Notes under the pieces: generated by a model
Seen by the model: the letters and a program-made list of their open reading frames with translations, nothing else
Told to the model about the DNA's origin: nothing
Database searches by the model: none
Made by a program: the position numbers and the translations under genes
DNA from: Bacilli bacterium
GTDB lineage: Bacteria; Bacillota_I; Bacilli_A; RFN20; CAG-826
Direction: 5' to 3'
Length of the DNA stretch: 25,744 nt
NCBI GenBank assembly: GCA_017619815.1
Contig: JAFZRR010000019.1
Span: forward strand, 1-25,744
In this document: positions 6,801-15,038 of the stretch, piece after piece
How the letters are laid out: each line of letters begins with the position of its first letter
Numbering within the stretch: position 1 is the first letter of the stretch

Positions 6801-6877
6801 TGGTGCCGACTATCGGAATTGAACCAACAACCTACTGATTACGATTCAGTTGCTCTGCCAGATTGAGCTAAGTCGGC
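6801..6877 (-). tRNA. tRNA-Thr (anticodon CGT)
   Basis: 77-nt cloverleaf with encoded CCA. Perfect acceptor stem GCCGACT/AGTCGGC, D arm AGCTCAATCTGGCAGAGC, anticodon stem ACTGA/TCAGT enclosing ATCGTAA (anticodon CGT), T arm TTGGTTCAATTCCGA. First gene of the tRNA-Thr/tRNA-Val transcript. Confidence 0.96.
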
Positions 6878-6894
6878 AACTAAACCGCTTAAAT

Positions 6895-6923
6895 ATAATA
6901 ATGAAATTATAAAAAAGTTGCAA
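6895..6923 (-). promoter_or_regulatory. Promoter of the tRNA-Thr/tRNA-Val operon
   Basis: Minus strand TTGCAA (6923-6918), 17-bp spacer, TATTAT (6900-6895), 17 nt before the tRNA-Thr 5' end. It sits immediately after the oxidoreductase stop, with no terminator visible between. Confidence 0.7.
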
Positions 6924-6927
6924 TAGT

Positions 6928-8460
6928 TTAATTCGCGTTTTTCTTCGCGTAAATTTTGGTGCCTGAGAAGGCATAAGAAAGTTTCTCTAATTTACATATT
7001 CTTTGAATAGCGAATTTACCTTCCGCTAAAGCGAGAGGAAGTCCACCTGGGCATTGCATCCATTGTCCAGCCATAACAAAGTTCTTAAGTCCTGGAACAA
7101 ATCCACTATGAGTGAACATATTACTTCTATGGTTAAATAAGAATCCCATATAAGCCCCTCTAGAGGCATTTGTGTATCTATTAAGTGTTTTAGGTGTTGA
7201 AACATCTAAAATCTTTAGATTGCCCTTTAATTGAGGGAATTTAGCTACAATTCTACCTAAGACGGATTGGGCTAATTGGTTTTTCTTATTTCTATACTCT
7301 TTGATGTCGTTTTTGTATAGGTCATTCCAATAGGAATAGTTAGATGAATATTGATCGATTAATACGGTATAGATAGTCTTACCGTTTTTCACGAATGTTT
7401 CTTTGTCGTAGTTATAGTTTCTAATTGTTAAATGAGAAATAAGATCACCACCGACATACATTGGTTCACATTCAAAGGAATATGGAGCGGGAATATCGGT
7501 ATCATTACCTTCAAAAGCTAATAAGCAACACGATGGAGCAGGATGTTTCTTCATATCGTTAAAGCGTTTATCTAATTTATTAATCTTGTATTGTTTTAAC
7601 AATATGTGGCCCATTGTGTAGTTTGCATCTAAAGCAGATACGACATAATCACCATAGTATTTGGTGCCGTCTTTTAAGATAACGCCCACCACTTTTCTTT
7701 TTCTCACTAAAACACGGAGAACATCACTATTGAGTTTTAATGTGCCACCTAAAGATTCAAATCTATTCTTCATTCTTTCCACAAGTGGTTTGCTACCACC
7801 TTCTGGAAGTCCACCATTACCACTAGCAACTGTGCCATAACAGAAGACCATAGAATATAAATTACCAGCACCTGGTTGAACATGAGTTAAAGCCCATCTT
7901 AAAGCAGGAGATTTGAACTTCTTAGCGTATTGTTCACAGCTCATCTTCATTGAGCCTAAATAAGATGGCCAAACGTTAATAACATCAAAGCCTAATTTGA
8001 GCGTTTTCTTAAATCCAAGCATACTTGCCGGAGCGGATAATGGTAAATCGACACTCATGATGTCTTTGACCATGTTAAAGAACTTGTGAATTTGTTTTTT
8101 ATCCACTGGTGAGATTTCTGTCCATTCTCTTTCAGCACGAGCTAGATCTCTCCAAAACACGACTTTTGTTCCTTGATAGTCAAATGTTCCCCAACTATCT
8201 AATTGGAGAATCTTTGTTTCTTCATCTAAGGCTCCGACATTCTTCCACATGGTGTTTAAATCGTTACCTTCGTTTGTTCCGGTTAACCAATGTAAACAAC
8301 CATCGATATATCTGCCTTGTCTATACCAACCAGTACATAGACCGCCTACCGAAGGGTTCTTTTCTAATATAATCGCATGGAATCCGTTTTGCTCGGCATA
8401 AATACCCGCGGCTAAACCACTGACTCCAGCGCCAATAATGACAATCGTTTTTTGATTCAT
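6928..8460 (-). CDS. Phytoene desaturase-like (CrtI/COG1233) FAD-dependent oxidoreductase
   Basis: A 510-aa flavoprotein of the CrtI/CrtN-like superfamily. The N-terminus has the Rossmann dinucleotide motif GAGVSGLAAGIYAEQNG (residues 10-26), then LEKNPSVGGLCTGWYRQG, the usual CrtI 'GG' FAD contact. A C-terminal FAD-binding segment reads GLKNFVMAGQWMQCPGGLPLALAEGKFA. Relatives desaturate or saturate isoprenoid or fatty-acid chains, or act on retinol-like substrates. No carotenoid pathway genes are nearby, so the substrate is unknown. It is monocistronic between two terminator/promoter boundaries. The ATG has no ribosome binding site, and a perfect TATAAT ends only 7 nt upstream, which implies a leaderless transcript. 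Confidence 0.85.
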   Translation of the reverse strand: MNQKTIVIIGAGVSGLAAGIYAEQNGFHAIILEKNPSVGGLCTGWYRQGRYIDGCLHWLTGTNEGNDLNTMWKNVGALDEETKILQLDSWGTFDYQGTKVVFWRDLARAEREWTEISPVDKKQIHKFFNMVKDIMSVDLPLSAPASMLGFKKTLKLGFDVINVWPSYLGSMKMSCEQYAKKFKSPALRWALTHVQPGAGNLYSMVFCYGTVASGNGGLPEGGSKPLVERMKNRFESLGGTLKLNSDVLRVLVRKRKVVGVILKDGTKYYGDYVVSALDANYTMGHILLKQYKINKLDKRFNDMKKHPAPSCCLLAFEGNDTDIPAPYSFECEPMYVGGDLISHLTIRNYNYDKETFVKNGKTIYTVLIDQYSSNYSYWNDLYKNDIKEYRNKKNQLAQSVLGRIVAKFPQLKGNLKILDVSTPKTLNRYTNASRGAYMGFLFNHRSNMFTHSGFVPGLKNFVMAGQWMQCPGGLPLALAEGKFAIQRICKLEKLSYAFSGTKIYAKKNAN

Positions 8461-8467
8461 GGCTTAA

Positions 8468-8495
8468 ATTATAAGTTTTCTTTTGTCTAAAACAA
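8468..8495 (-). promoter_or_regulatory. Promoter of the FAD oxidoreductase, abutting the start codon
   Basis: Minus strand TTGTTT (8495-8490), 16-bp spacer, TATAAT (8473-8468). Only 7 nt separate the -10 from the ATG, so transcription should begin at or within 1-2 nt of the start codon. Confidence 0.65.
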
Positions 8496-8517
8496 GAGAA
8501 AAGCCGGAAACCCGGCT
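8495..8517 (-). terminator. Terminator of the P2-type cation ATPase gene
   Basis: Minus strand stem AGCCGG/CCGGCT (8517-8502) with a 4-nt loop, then TTTTCTC. It lies 44 nt past the ATPase stop and directly abuts the next promoter. Confidence 0.8.
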
Positions 8518-8560
8518 CTACTCTTTATAATTTTAACTCTACTAGAATGAATATTTCGTT

Positions 8561-11356
8561 CTATTGAGTTACTGTTTGCTTTCTGTTTTTAATCTTTTTA
8601 CGAATGTAAAGGACTAAAGCAACAATCTCATGGACCACTAATGGAGCAGCGGATAGTGCAAATACGATGCCCCAGTGTTCAATATCTAATGGATAACACT
8701 TGAAGAATGTATTTAAGCCTGGAATATTGACAACTGCGACTTGTAAACCGACACCGACAATAAACGCGACCCATAATAACCAGTTCTTGCTCCAGAAGTT
8801 ATGAACAAATGATTTACGGATTGAGGTCATACCAATCATATGGAAGAGTTCAGATAAACCTAAGACACAGAATGCTGAGGTTACTGCTTGCATGTAAATC
8901 TTGCATTCCACTAATTCGGTTTGACCGGCTTTAAATGCCTCATAACCATCGTTTAATAATTTTGCTACATCGCTTAGAGAATGAGCGTTTCCTTCAAATG
9001 CAGGAATCATCAAGAAAGCGAAAACGGTGGTAATTGTGATTAATAAACCATAGCCAAACGTTAAGAGATAACCACCACGAGAGAATAAGGATTCTTTTGG
9101 ATCTCTTGGTTGGTCGTCCATAATACCTTTTTCTTTTTCATCAGCACCGAGTGCGACTGCAGGTAATGAGTCAGTAATGAGGTTAACCCATAAGATATGG
9201 ATTGCGAGTAATGGAGTTGGCAAACCACCCATGAATAAACCCATCACCACGACGATGAACATCGCGATAACTTCAGCGATATTTGTACTTAATAAGAACA
9301 AGACAGTCTTTTTGATGTTGGCATAAATGCCACGGCCTTCTTCGACGGCTTTTTCAATTGAGGCAAAGTTATCATCTGTTAAGACCATATCAGCAGCGCC
9401 TTTAGCGACGTCTGTACCAGTGATACCCATAGCGATACCAATGTCTGCTTGTTTTAATGATGGAGCGTCATTAACACCATCACCAGTCATCGCAGCGATA
9501 TTGCCATTATTTCTAATTGCGGTGACGATTTGCACCTTATTTTCTGGTGAAACACGAGCAAATACATGGACCGTTTTGACTTTTTCTTGTAATTCTTCTG
9601 GACTTAAAGCATCAATCTCATCACCGGAAAGAGCTTCGCCATTTTCATCGGTGATACCGAGTTCTCTAGCGATGGCTAAAGCTGTGGTTTTGTGGTCACC
9701 AGTAATCATAATTGTGGTGATGCCAGCTTTCTTAAAGATAGAAACAGCATTTTTCGCTTCTGGTCTTGGTGGATCAATCATACCCACTAAGCCGACAAAG
9801 ATGAGGTTTTCTTCTTTGAGTTCATCACTATAATTGTAGGCTAAGCCAAGGACACGTAAGGCATCCACTGCCATCGCATCACTTGCGGCCATAATATTCT
9901 TTTTATCTTCTTCGGTAATTTTTCTTACTTTACCGTTAATTTGAATTCTATCCGCAACCTTTAATATTGAGTCAATTGCGCCTTTTGTGAAGATGAGTTT
10001 CTTGCCTTCATAGGTGTGTTGTGTACTCATCATCTTTCTTACAGAATCAAATGGATATTCATCAATACGTGGAGCAACTTTTTCTAAGTCACCTTTGTGT
10101 TGATTCATCTTATTTGCGTATTCCACTAAAGCGATTTCAGTTGGATCGCCATAAACGCCATTATCAACAGAGGCGTTACTACAAAGGGATAATCCCATAG
10201 ATAAGAATTTACAGTTATCGTTTAAGATACCTTCTGGGTCCACCATCTTTTCATCGATATAAGCACGGACCACTGTCATCTTATTTTGTGTTAATGTGCC
10301 AGTCTTATCAGAACAGACCACACTAACAGCACCTAATGTTTCAACAGAAGGGAGTTTTCTAACGATGGTATTAGCTCTCACCATCTTTTGCATACCTAAG
10401 GCTAAGACAATTGTCACAACCGCTGGTAAGCCTTCAGGAATGGCGGCTACACCTAAACTAATTGCGAACATAAAGTTCTCAATTAATCCATCAATCCAAC
10501 CCTCTGGTCCTTCTGGGCGTTGTAAGAAGATTAAATCCGCTAATTGGACGAGGAATAAGACGACCACGATTGCGATTGTTAAAATACCTAAAAACTTAGA
10601 TAATTTGGCTAATTGTTTTTGTAAAGGTGTATCATCTTCTTCACCTTCAGATAATAATTTAGCAATCTTACCGGTTTCGGTTTTCATACCGGTTAAGACA
10701 ACAACACCTTCACCACGTCCATAAACGACTGGTGTAGACATATAGGCGATATTCACTCTATCACCGACACCAACTTCATCAGAGAAGACCATATTTGCGT
10801 CTTTTTCTACTGGTAAAGATTCACCAGTTAAAGATGATTCATCAGTCTTTAAGTTAATTGATTCAATTAAACGTAAATCAGCAGGAACTGTTCTACCTTC
10901 TTCTAAGATGACAATATCACCAGGAACGAGTTCTTCCGCTTTTAGTTCAACTAAAGCACCATCTCTTCTCACGATACATGTTGGAGAAGACATTTTCTTT
11001 AAGGCTTCTAATGATTTTTCAGCCTTAGATTCTTGGATTGTACCGATAATTGCGTTTAAAACAACAACACCCATGATAATAACAGGGTCGGCAAAATCGA
11101 ATCCTTCAGCTGGGTCACGAACATATGTGTAAATAGAAATTGCTAAACTTAATAATGCAGCGGCAATCAAAATAAAAATCATTGGATCATTAAAGTTGCC
11201 TAAGAAGACTAAGATAAGCGGTTTCTTTTTCTTTTCCGCGAGTTTGTTAAGACCGTATTTAGCAATCCTACTACCCGCTTCTTCTGTCGATAACCCCGTC
11301 TCAGGATTCACTTCAAGTTCTTGAAGCGTTTCTTTAGCGTTTTTGGTTTCGTACAT
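8561..11356 (-). CDS. P2-type cation-transporting ATPase, probable Mn2+ (or Ca2+) exporter
   Basis: A 931-aa membrane ATPase of the SERCA/PMR1-like P2A class. In order: the cation-ATPase N-terminal domain (TGLSTEEAGSRIAKYGLN), actuator DESSLTGESLPV, helix M4 motif AAIPEGLPAV, phosphorylation site DKTGTLTQNKMTVV (Asp350), GDGVNDAPSLKQADIGIAMG, M6 motif NLITDSLPAVALG with the Asn and Asp of cation site II, and a C-terminal four-helix cation-ATPase domain. I place the start at 11356, after AAGGAG at 8-nt spacing. A longer frame opening at a TTG at 11380 would run through the riboswitch and ribosome binding site. The yybP-ykoY riboswitch just upstream argues for Mn2+ export, as for Lactococcus YoaB. 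The protein sequence alone would be read as Ca2+. Confidence 0.92.
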   Translation of the reverse strand: MYETKNAKETLQELEVNPETGLSTEEAGSRIAKYGLNKLAEKKKKPLILVFLGNFNDPMIFILIAAALLSLAISIYTYVRDPAEGFDFADPVIIMGVVVLNAIIGTIQESKAEKSLEALKKMSSPTCIVRRDGALVELKAEELVPGDIVILEEGRTVPADLRLIESINLKTDESSLTGESLPVEKDANMVFSDEVGVGDRVNIAYMSTPVVYGRGEGVVVLTGMKTETGKIAKLLSEGEEDDTPLQKQLAKLSKFLGILTIAIVVVLFLVQLADLIFLQRPEGPEGWIDGLIENFMFAISLGVAAIPEGLPAVVTIVLALGMQKMVRANTIVRKLPSVETLGAVSVVCSDKTGTLTQNKMTVVRAYIDEKMVDPEGILNDNCKFLSMGLSLCSNASVDNGVYGDPTEIALVEYANKMNQHKGDLEKVAPRIDEYPFDSVRKMMSTQHTYEGKKLIFTKGAIDSILKVADRIQINGKVRKITEEDKKNIMAASDAMAVDALRVLGLAYNYSDELKEENLIFVGLVGMIDPPRPEAKNAVSIFKKAGITTIMITGDHKTTALAIARELGITDENGEALSGDEIDALSPEELQEKVKTVHVFARVSPENKVQIVTAIRNNGNIAAMTGDGVNDAPSLKQADIGIAMGITGTDVAKGAADMVLTDDNFASIEKAVEEGRGIYANIKKTVLFLLSTNIAEVIAMFIVVVMGLFMGGLPTPLLAIHILWVNLITDSLPAVALGADEKEKGIMDDQPRDPKESLFSRGGYLLTFGYGLLITITTVFAFLMIPAFEGNAHSLSDVAKLLNDGYEAFKAGQTELVECKIYMQAVTSAFCVLGLSELFHMIGMTSIRKSFVHNFWSKNWLLWVAFIVGVGLQVAVVNIPGLNTFFKCYPLDIEHWGIVFALSAAPLVVHEIVALVLYIRKKIKNRKQTVTQ

Positions 11357-11372
11357 AAAAATTACTCCTTTT

Positions 11373-11466
11373 GGAAGCAATCGTCTCGCGCATTTTCATG
11401 GTCATAATCCGGATATATTATCGTGTTGACGAATTTATGACTTAGCTACTCCCGCTTACTATTTCC
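11373..11466 (-). ncRNA. yybP-ykoY Mn2+ riboswitch controlling the P2-type ATPase
   Basis: The leader has the conserved yybP-ykoY elements in order: GGGAGTAGC (L1), a hairpin with CGTCAACACG, and the second loop core GCGAGAC. The closing helix P1 pairs GGAA-GUAA (5' strand, 11466 on) with UUGC-UUCC (3' end at 11373), with an AUA bulge. P2 pairs GUCAUAA with UUAUGAC. Immediately downstream the UUCC of P1 could instead pair with GGAG of the ribosome binding site across an AAAA loop. Mn2+ binding that stabilises P1 would therefore free the ribosome binding site. This predicts a translational ON switch, consistent with known members. The expression-platform model is my inference; the aptamer match is strong. 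Confidence 0.87.
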
Positions 11467-11502
11467 GTTAAATATTATATTTAATATCTTTCTTTTATAA
11501 AA

Positions 11503-11540
11503 GAAGAAAAAAGCCCATGTCCATTTTTATGACATAGGCT
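11503..11540 (-). terminator. Terminator of the 1116-aa surface protein gene
   Basis: Minus strand 10-bp stem AGCCTATGTC/GACATGGGCT (11540-11512) with one G-U pair, followed by TTTTTTCTTC. Its sequence is nearly the same as the terminator at 14985-15016. Confidence 0.85.
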
Positions 11541-11558
11541 CTAAATAATTATTTAAGT

Positions 11559-14500
11559 TTATTTCTTCTTGCCAGCAAACTTAACGATTAGAACAATTGC
11601 TACTGCCACTAAGACGACGGAACCAGCAATAATTGCGATTAATACAGGTGTTGGAAGACCTTTATTATTTGTTGGTTCTTCTGGATCCACTGGAGGTTCG
11701 ACATGTCTTTCATTAACAGTAATTGTATATGTAGCAGTTTTTGTTATTCCACCTTCTGTATAACTAACTGTTACAGTTTGTTCACCAGCGGTATTCATGT
11801 CATAGCCACTGACTACATAGTCCATGACAAAGTGATATGTATCATCACTATAGTAAGCAGTAACAACTAAACCTTCACTTGAGAATGTATCGCCAACCGT
11901 GAATTCTGTTGGTTGAGTTCCACCAATTGTGATGTGATCTAATACCACTACTTCGCCATAAACTGCGGTTAATGTAATATCATCAGTCACATGGACTGTA
12001 GGAGTTTCAATTTTCACTCCGTCGAGCGCCCAGTATTTAAATTCATAGCCTTCATTTGGTGTAAATGTTGGTGTTGGTAATGTGTAGTTTTCACCATACA
12101 TAACATTAGCTGGAGGCATTGAACCTGTTGCACCTTCACTGTGTGCAAACATAACTGCACATGTGCCATATGCCCAAACGGCTTTAATTTCTGTATTCTC
12201 TTCAATAACAATCGTTTCAAATGGATCGCATTCTTCTTCATTTACTAACCAATACACAAAGTACATATGCGCTGGAGCAGTAAATGTACATTCTGGCAAT
12301 GTATATGTTCCATAAGAAATATCATCGCTCATTGTGCCTGTACCACCATTAGCGTTAAAGCTAATTGTGAAATAAGGAACAGATTTATATGTTGCTACGG
12401 CAGCAACATCATTGTTTGGCATTTCAATTAATAATCTTGATGAATTTAACTCAGTTTCAGAAAGAGTGATTCCACTAACTTCCCATTGGTCAAATGCTTG
12501 GCCCGTTGGAGCGGCATTTGCCACTAATAAGACACTAGCGCCGCCAGCGGCAAGTGTGACACTTTCATTATTAATAGAAGCACTACCATTAGTGACACTA
12601 ACTAAATATCTATTGACTACTTCAATTTGAAGAACCACTTTAAAGTTTTCTTTAGAAGAGTTTGTAAAATCTGCAGAAATGAGATTATAGTCAGAGGATT
12701 CTAATCCATCAATATTAATTTGGCATCCACCATTTCTAAGGTATCCATCTGGATGGAAGACGTAATTTTCACCTGTTTTAATTCTAAAATCAAATGAGAA
12801 TTCGTATGTTGCGCCATTTTCAAAATGGTATGGATTACCTAAGTCGTAAGTGTAAACACTTGTTTTGTTTCCACCCACGATTTTATAGCATGCATTGCCA
12901 TATTCGTTAACTGCATAACAAGCATCTGCTGGAGCTTTAATAGAACGCTCGATTAATGCTTCACCGCTAACAGGTATAACAACATTCTTCGCTGTCAATT
13001 CTTGAACGACTAATTTATATATTGGTTCAATGGTAACATCGCCAGCAACCATTTCAAACATAAAGACGTCATTGTTGCCTTCCCAAATATCAACATTTGT
13101 TTCTGAAGTTCTTTGATACCAATAAAGCATCTTATCGTTCACTACTTCTCCAATAGGAGAATCGAATTTGAAATATGTATAATGTCCAGATCCAACACTG
13201 ACTGCTGCCGCTTGGGTAATAACTTGTGTACAAGCTGCGTCACTGTAGAAGTGACCATCAGTGATTGTTAAGTTGTATAAACCTGTAAAGTGAGCTTCAA
13301 TTCTTATTTCACCACGTTCAGATTCATTAAATGAAACGGAACCACCTTGTAGATAATGATTGGCTTTGTTTCCGACTTTCCAATAGTCGAATGTTTTACC
13401 CGCAGGAATTTGATCCGCCGCTAAAGTTGGAAGAGTATATGTCTGTCCTTTGCTGACTTTCGCAGAGGCAATAACTGTGTCTTCCACATAAACCTTAACA
13501 TTGGAATAATATTTTGGACCTGAAGTTGTAAAAATATTTAAATCGTTTTTGACATTTTCAATTTTGTAGTGGTTACCACTAACATGAGTGACATCACCCT
13601 GTTCTGTTGCTAGAATCATCGATGGATTTTCATCGTAGTAATCATCTAATTCAGTATAAAACTCGAAGTCATTTCCGGTTCTAACGGTAAAATCACTACC
13701 GTTTTCAGGAACAACACTAAGTCCATTTACGCTTTCACTAATTGTGTGATAGCCATATGGAAGGTAAGAGATATATTCCGTTTTAGCAGCAACGGTACCA
13801 TTTTTACTTAAACGCAATGAAAAGTTGGTTGAATATGTATCTGTATCATTTGGAGTGAAACTGTATGTAATTGGAGTAGTCAAAGAATTTGATTCTTGAT
13901 ATAAGGTTTCGCTCTTTGTCGCGTTTCTCACAGAAACTGTTCGAGAAATTGTATATCCATCTAGCGATGGAATAGCAACGTTATTAAATGCTAATTCTTT
14001 TGTTTCGTTGAGAGCACAACTTACTTCAGAATCATCAAGAGAGAGTCTAGCACTTCCTAAAGAATCTGCGAATTGAAGGAAGCCTTCCATGGTTTTTGCA
14101 TTTGGAGCAAGATTAAAAGCTTTATAGTCTGAGGAGTTGAATAAAACTGCATTTGTTGGAGTGTCAAGAGAAACTGAACCCGAACCAAGACCATTGATGG
14201 CCTTCGTACCACCTATCGCCGTGATGGTGGCATATTGGTTTGCGGTTATCTTTAATTGTTGAGTAGCGGAATCCACTAAAGAAGCAATTCCGACTTTATT
14301 TGATTTTACAAAGCAATCGATTGTGCCATCAAAAAGAATTTTGTCGGCTTGGATACCAGTATCATCACTTTCAATTATTACTGTGTTTCTATTTAAGCGA
14401 TTACCAAAAGATAATTGCGAATCAACAGTCCTATTCTTTTGAGGATTAACTGCAATGCCTTTTGTTGGGGATTTGATTTTTAAAGATGCACCATCATTAA

Positions 14501-14909
14501 AAATGATACTTATATTCTTTTGACAATAATCACCAGCAAAGACAATTCCTGCTTGATAACCAGAATCGTTAATAATCTCGTTTTCTCCGTTAAAGGTCAA
14601 AAAATAATCAACTGGTTGGGTACCCTGAAAATTAATATTGATTGGTCCACCATGATAATTAAAAAACTCAATTGAACCACCACCATAATATGCCCAACAA
14701 AGGCTGTCATAGCCATAGTGTGTGGAATCGGTGTCGTTATGAAGATCAGTAATAAACGAACCATCAATAGAAACACTTTCAAGTTGACCCCACGAAAGAG
14801 CTTCTGCGGTTTGAACGTTATTCTTGCTAATTGCTTGACCAGCAATGATTGCGGAGCCTACGCCTAAAGTTAGAGCGCCTGCTAATAATATTTTTGAGAG
14901 TTTATTCAT
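11559..14909 (-). CDS. Large surface protein with InlB/Flg_new repeats, bacterial Ig-like domain and C-terminal membrane anchor
   Basis: An 1116-aa exported protein. Residues 1-36 are a signal peptide (KLSK, a hydrophobic run, then an AEA cleavage region). Residues about 40-270 are a beta-rich region with repeated short strands (YFLTFNGENEI, ISIIFNDGASLKI, NTVIIESDDTGI) that could form a beta-helix-like carbohydrate-binding fold. Two clear Listeria/Bacteroides repeats begin near residues 848 (FNANGGTGTM...YFVYWLV) and 915 (GATGSMPP...YEFKYWALDG); earlier weaker copies show FDYWKV and FDQWEV. Residues about 990-1070 are a bacterial Ig-like domain (EFTVGDTFSSEGLVVTAYYS). The C-terminus is one membrane helix followed by GKKK. 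LPTPV precedes it, but this is not a good LPXTG signal. The start has AGGAG 9 nt upstream. Probable role is adhesion or glycan contact; the ligand is unknown. Confidence 0.85.
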   Translation of the reverse strand: MNKLSKILLAGALTLGVGSAIIAGQAISKNNVQTAEALSWGQLESVSIDGSFITDLHNDTDSTHYGYDSLCWAYYGGGSIEFFNYHGGPININFQGTQPVDYFLTFNGENEIINDSGYQAGIVFAGDYCQKNISIIFNDGASLKIKSPTKGIAVNPQKNRTVDSQLSFGNRLNRNTVIIESDDTGIQADKILFDGTIDCFVKSNKVGIASLVDSATQQLKITANQYATITAIGGTKAINGLGSGSVSLDTPTNAVLFNSSDYKAFNLAPNAKTMEGFLQFADSLGSARLSLDDSEVSCALNETKELAFNNVAIPSLDGYTISRTVSVRNATKSETLYQESNSLTTPITYSFTPNDTDTYSTNFSLRLSKNGTVAAKTEYISYLPYGYHTISESVNGLSVVPENGSDFTVRTGNDFEFYTELDDYYDENPSMILATEQGDVTHVSGNHYKIENVKNDLNIFTTSGPKYYSNVKVYVEDTVIASAKVSKGQTYTLPTLAADQIPAGKTFDYWKVGNKANHYLQGGSVSFNESERGEIRIEAHFTGLYNLTITDGHFYSDAACTQVITQAAAVSVGSGHYTYFKFDSPIGEVVNDKMLYWYQRTSETNVDIWEGNNDVFMFEMVAGDVTIEPIYKLVVQELTAKNVVIPVSGEALIERSIKAPADACYAVNEYGNACYKIVGGNKTSVYTYDLGNPYHFENGATYEFSFDFRIKTGENYVFHPDGYLRNGGCQINIDGLESSDYNLISADFTNSSKENFKVVLQIEVVNRYLVSVTNGSASINNESVTLAAGGASVLLVANAAPTGQAFDQWEVSGITLSETELNSSRLLIEMPNNDVAAVATYKSVPYFTISFNANGGTGTMSDDISYGTYTLPECTFTAPAHMYFVYWLVNEEECDPFETIVIEENTEIKAVWAYGTCAVMFAHSEGATGSMPPANVMYGENYTLPTPTFTPNEGYEFKYWALDGVKIETPTVHVTDDITLTAVYGEVVVLDHITIGGTQPTEFTVGDTFSSEGLVVTAYYSDDTYHFVMDYVVSGYDMNTAGEQTVTVSYTEGGITKTATYTITVNERHVEPPVDPEEPTNNKGLPTPVLIAIIAGSVVLVAVAIVLIVKFAGKKK

Positions 14910-14941
14910 AATAACTGCTCCTTTTGTACCAATATAATTCT

Positions 14942-14982
14942 CGCATAATGCGTAATCTTTTTAATGTGCCGTTAAGCACATT
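14942..14982 (-). promoter_or_regulatory. Upstream cassette A: CGCATA element plus AATGTGC palindrome, before the 1116-aa surface gene
   Basis: CGCATAATGCG (14942-14952), then 10 bp, then the 20-bp palindrome AATGTGC-N6-GCACATT (14963-14982). No T-run follows the palindrome in the transcribed direction, so here it is more likely an operator than a terminator. The same elements in the same spacing precede the lipoprotein gene. The CGCATA element is 33 nt from the ATG. Confidence 0.6.
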
Positions 14983-14984
14983 TA

Positions 14985-15016
14985 AAAAGCCCATGCCAAT
15001 TTTTATGACATAGGCT
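14985..15016 (-). terminator. Terminator of the LRR lipoprotein gene
   Basis: Minus strand 10-bp stem AGCCTATGTC/GGCATGGGCT (15016-14989) with G-U pairs, followed by TTTTTAAA. It is a near-copy of the terminator at 11503-11540, including the loop. Confidence 0.75.
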
Positions 15017-15038
15017 CTTCATAATTTATTGTTATCTA

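Noticed and set aside
9327..10724. Long plus-strand reading frames (168 and 142 aa) opposite the P2-type ATPase
   Set aside because: They are low-complexity, Ser/Thr/Ile-rich shadows of the ATPase coding strand, with no ribosome binding site or family resemblance.
11357..11380. Eight extra N-terminal residues for the P2-type ATPase from a TTG at 11380
   Set aside because: This start lies inside the riboswitch P1 helix and the extension encodes the ribosome binding site itself; the ATG at 11356 has ideal spacing.
11559..11700. LPXTG sortase signal at the end of the 1116-aa protein
   Set aside because: The LPTPV sequence lacks the T-G pair at the right position; a plain membrane-helix anchor with a KKK tail fits better.
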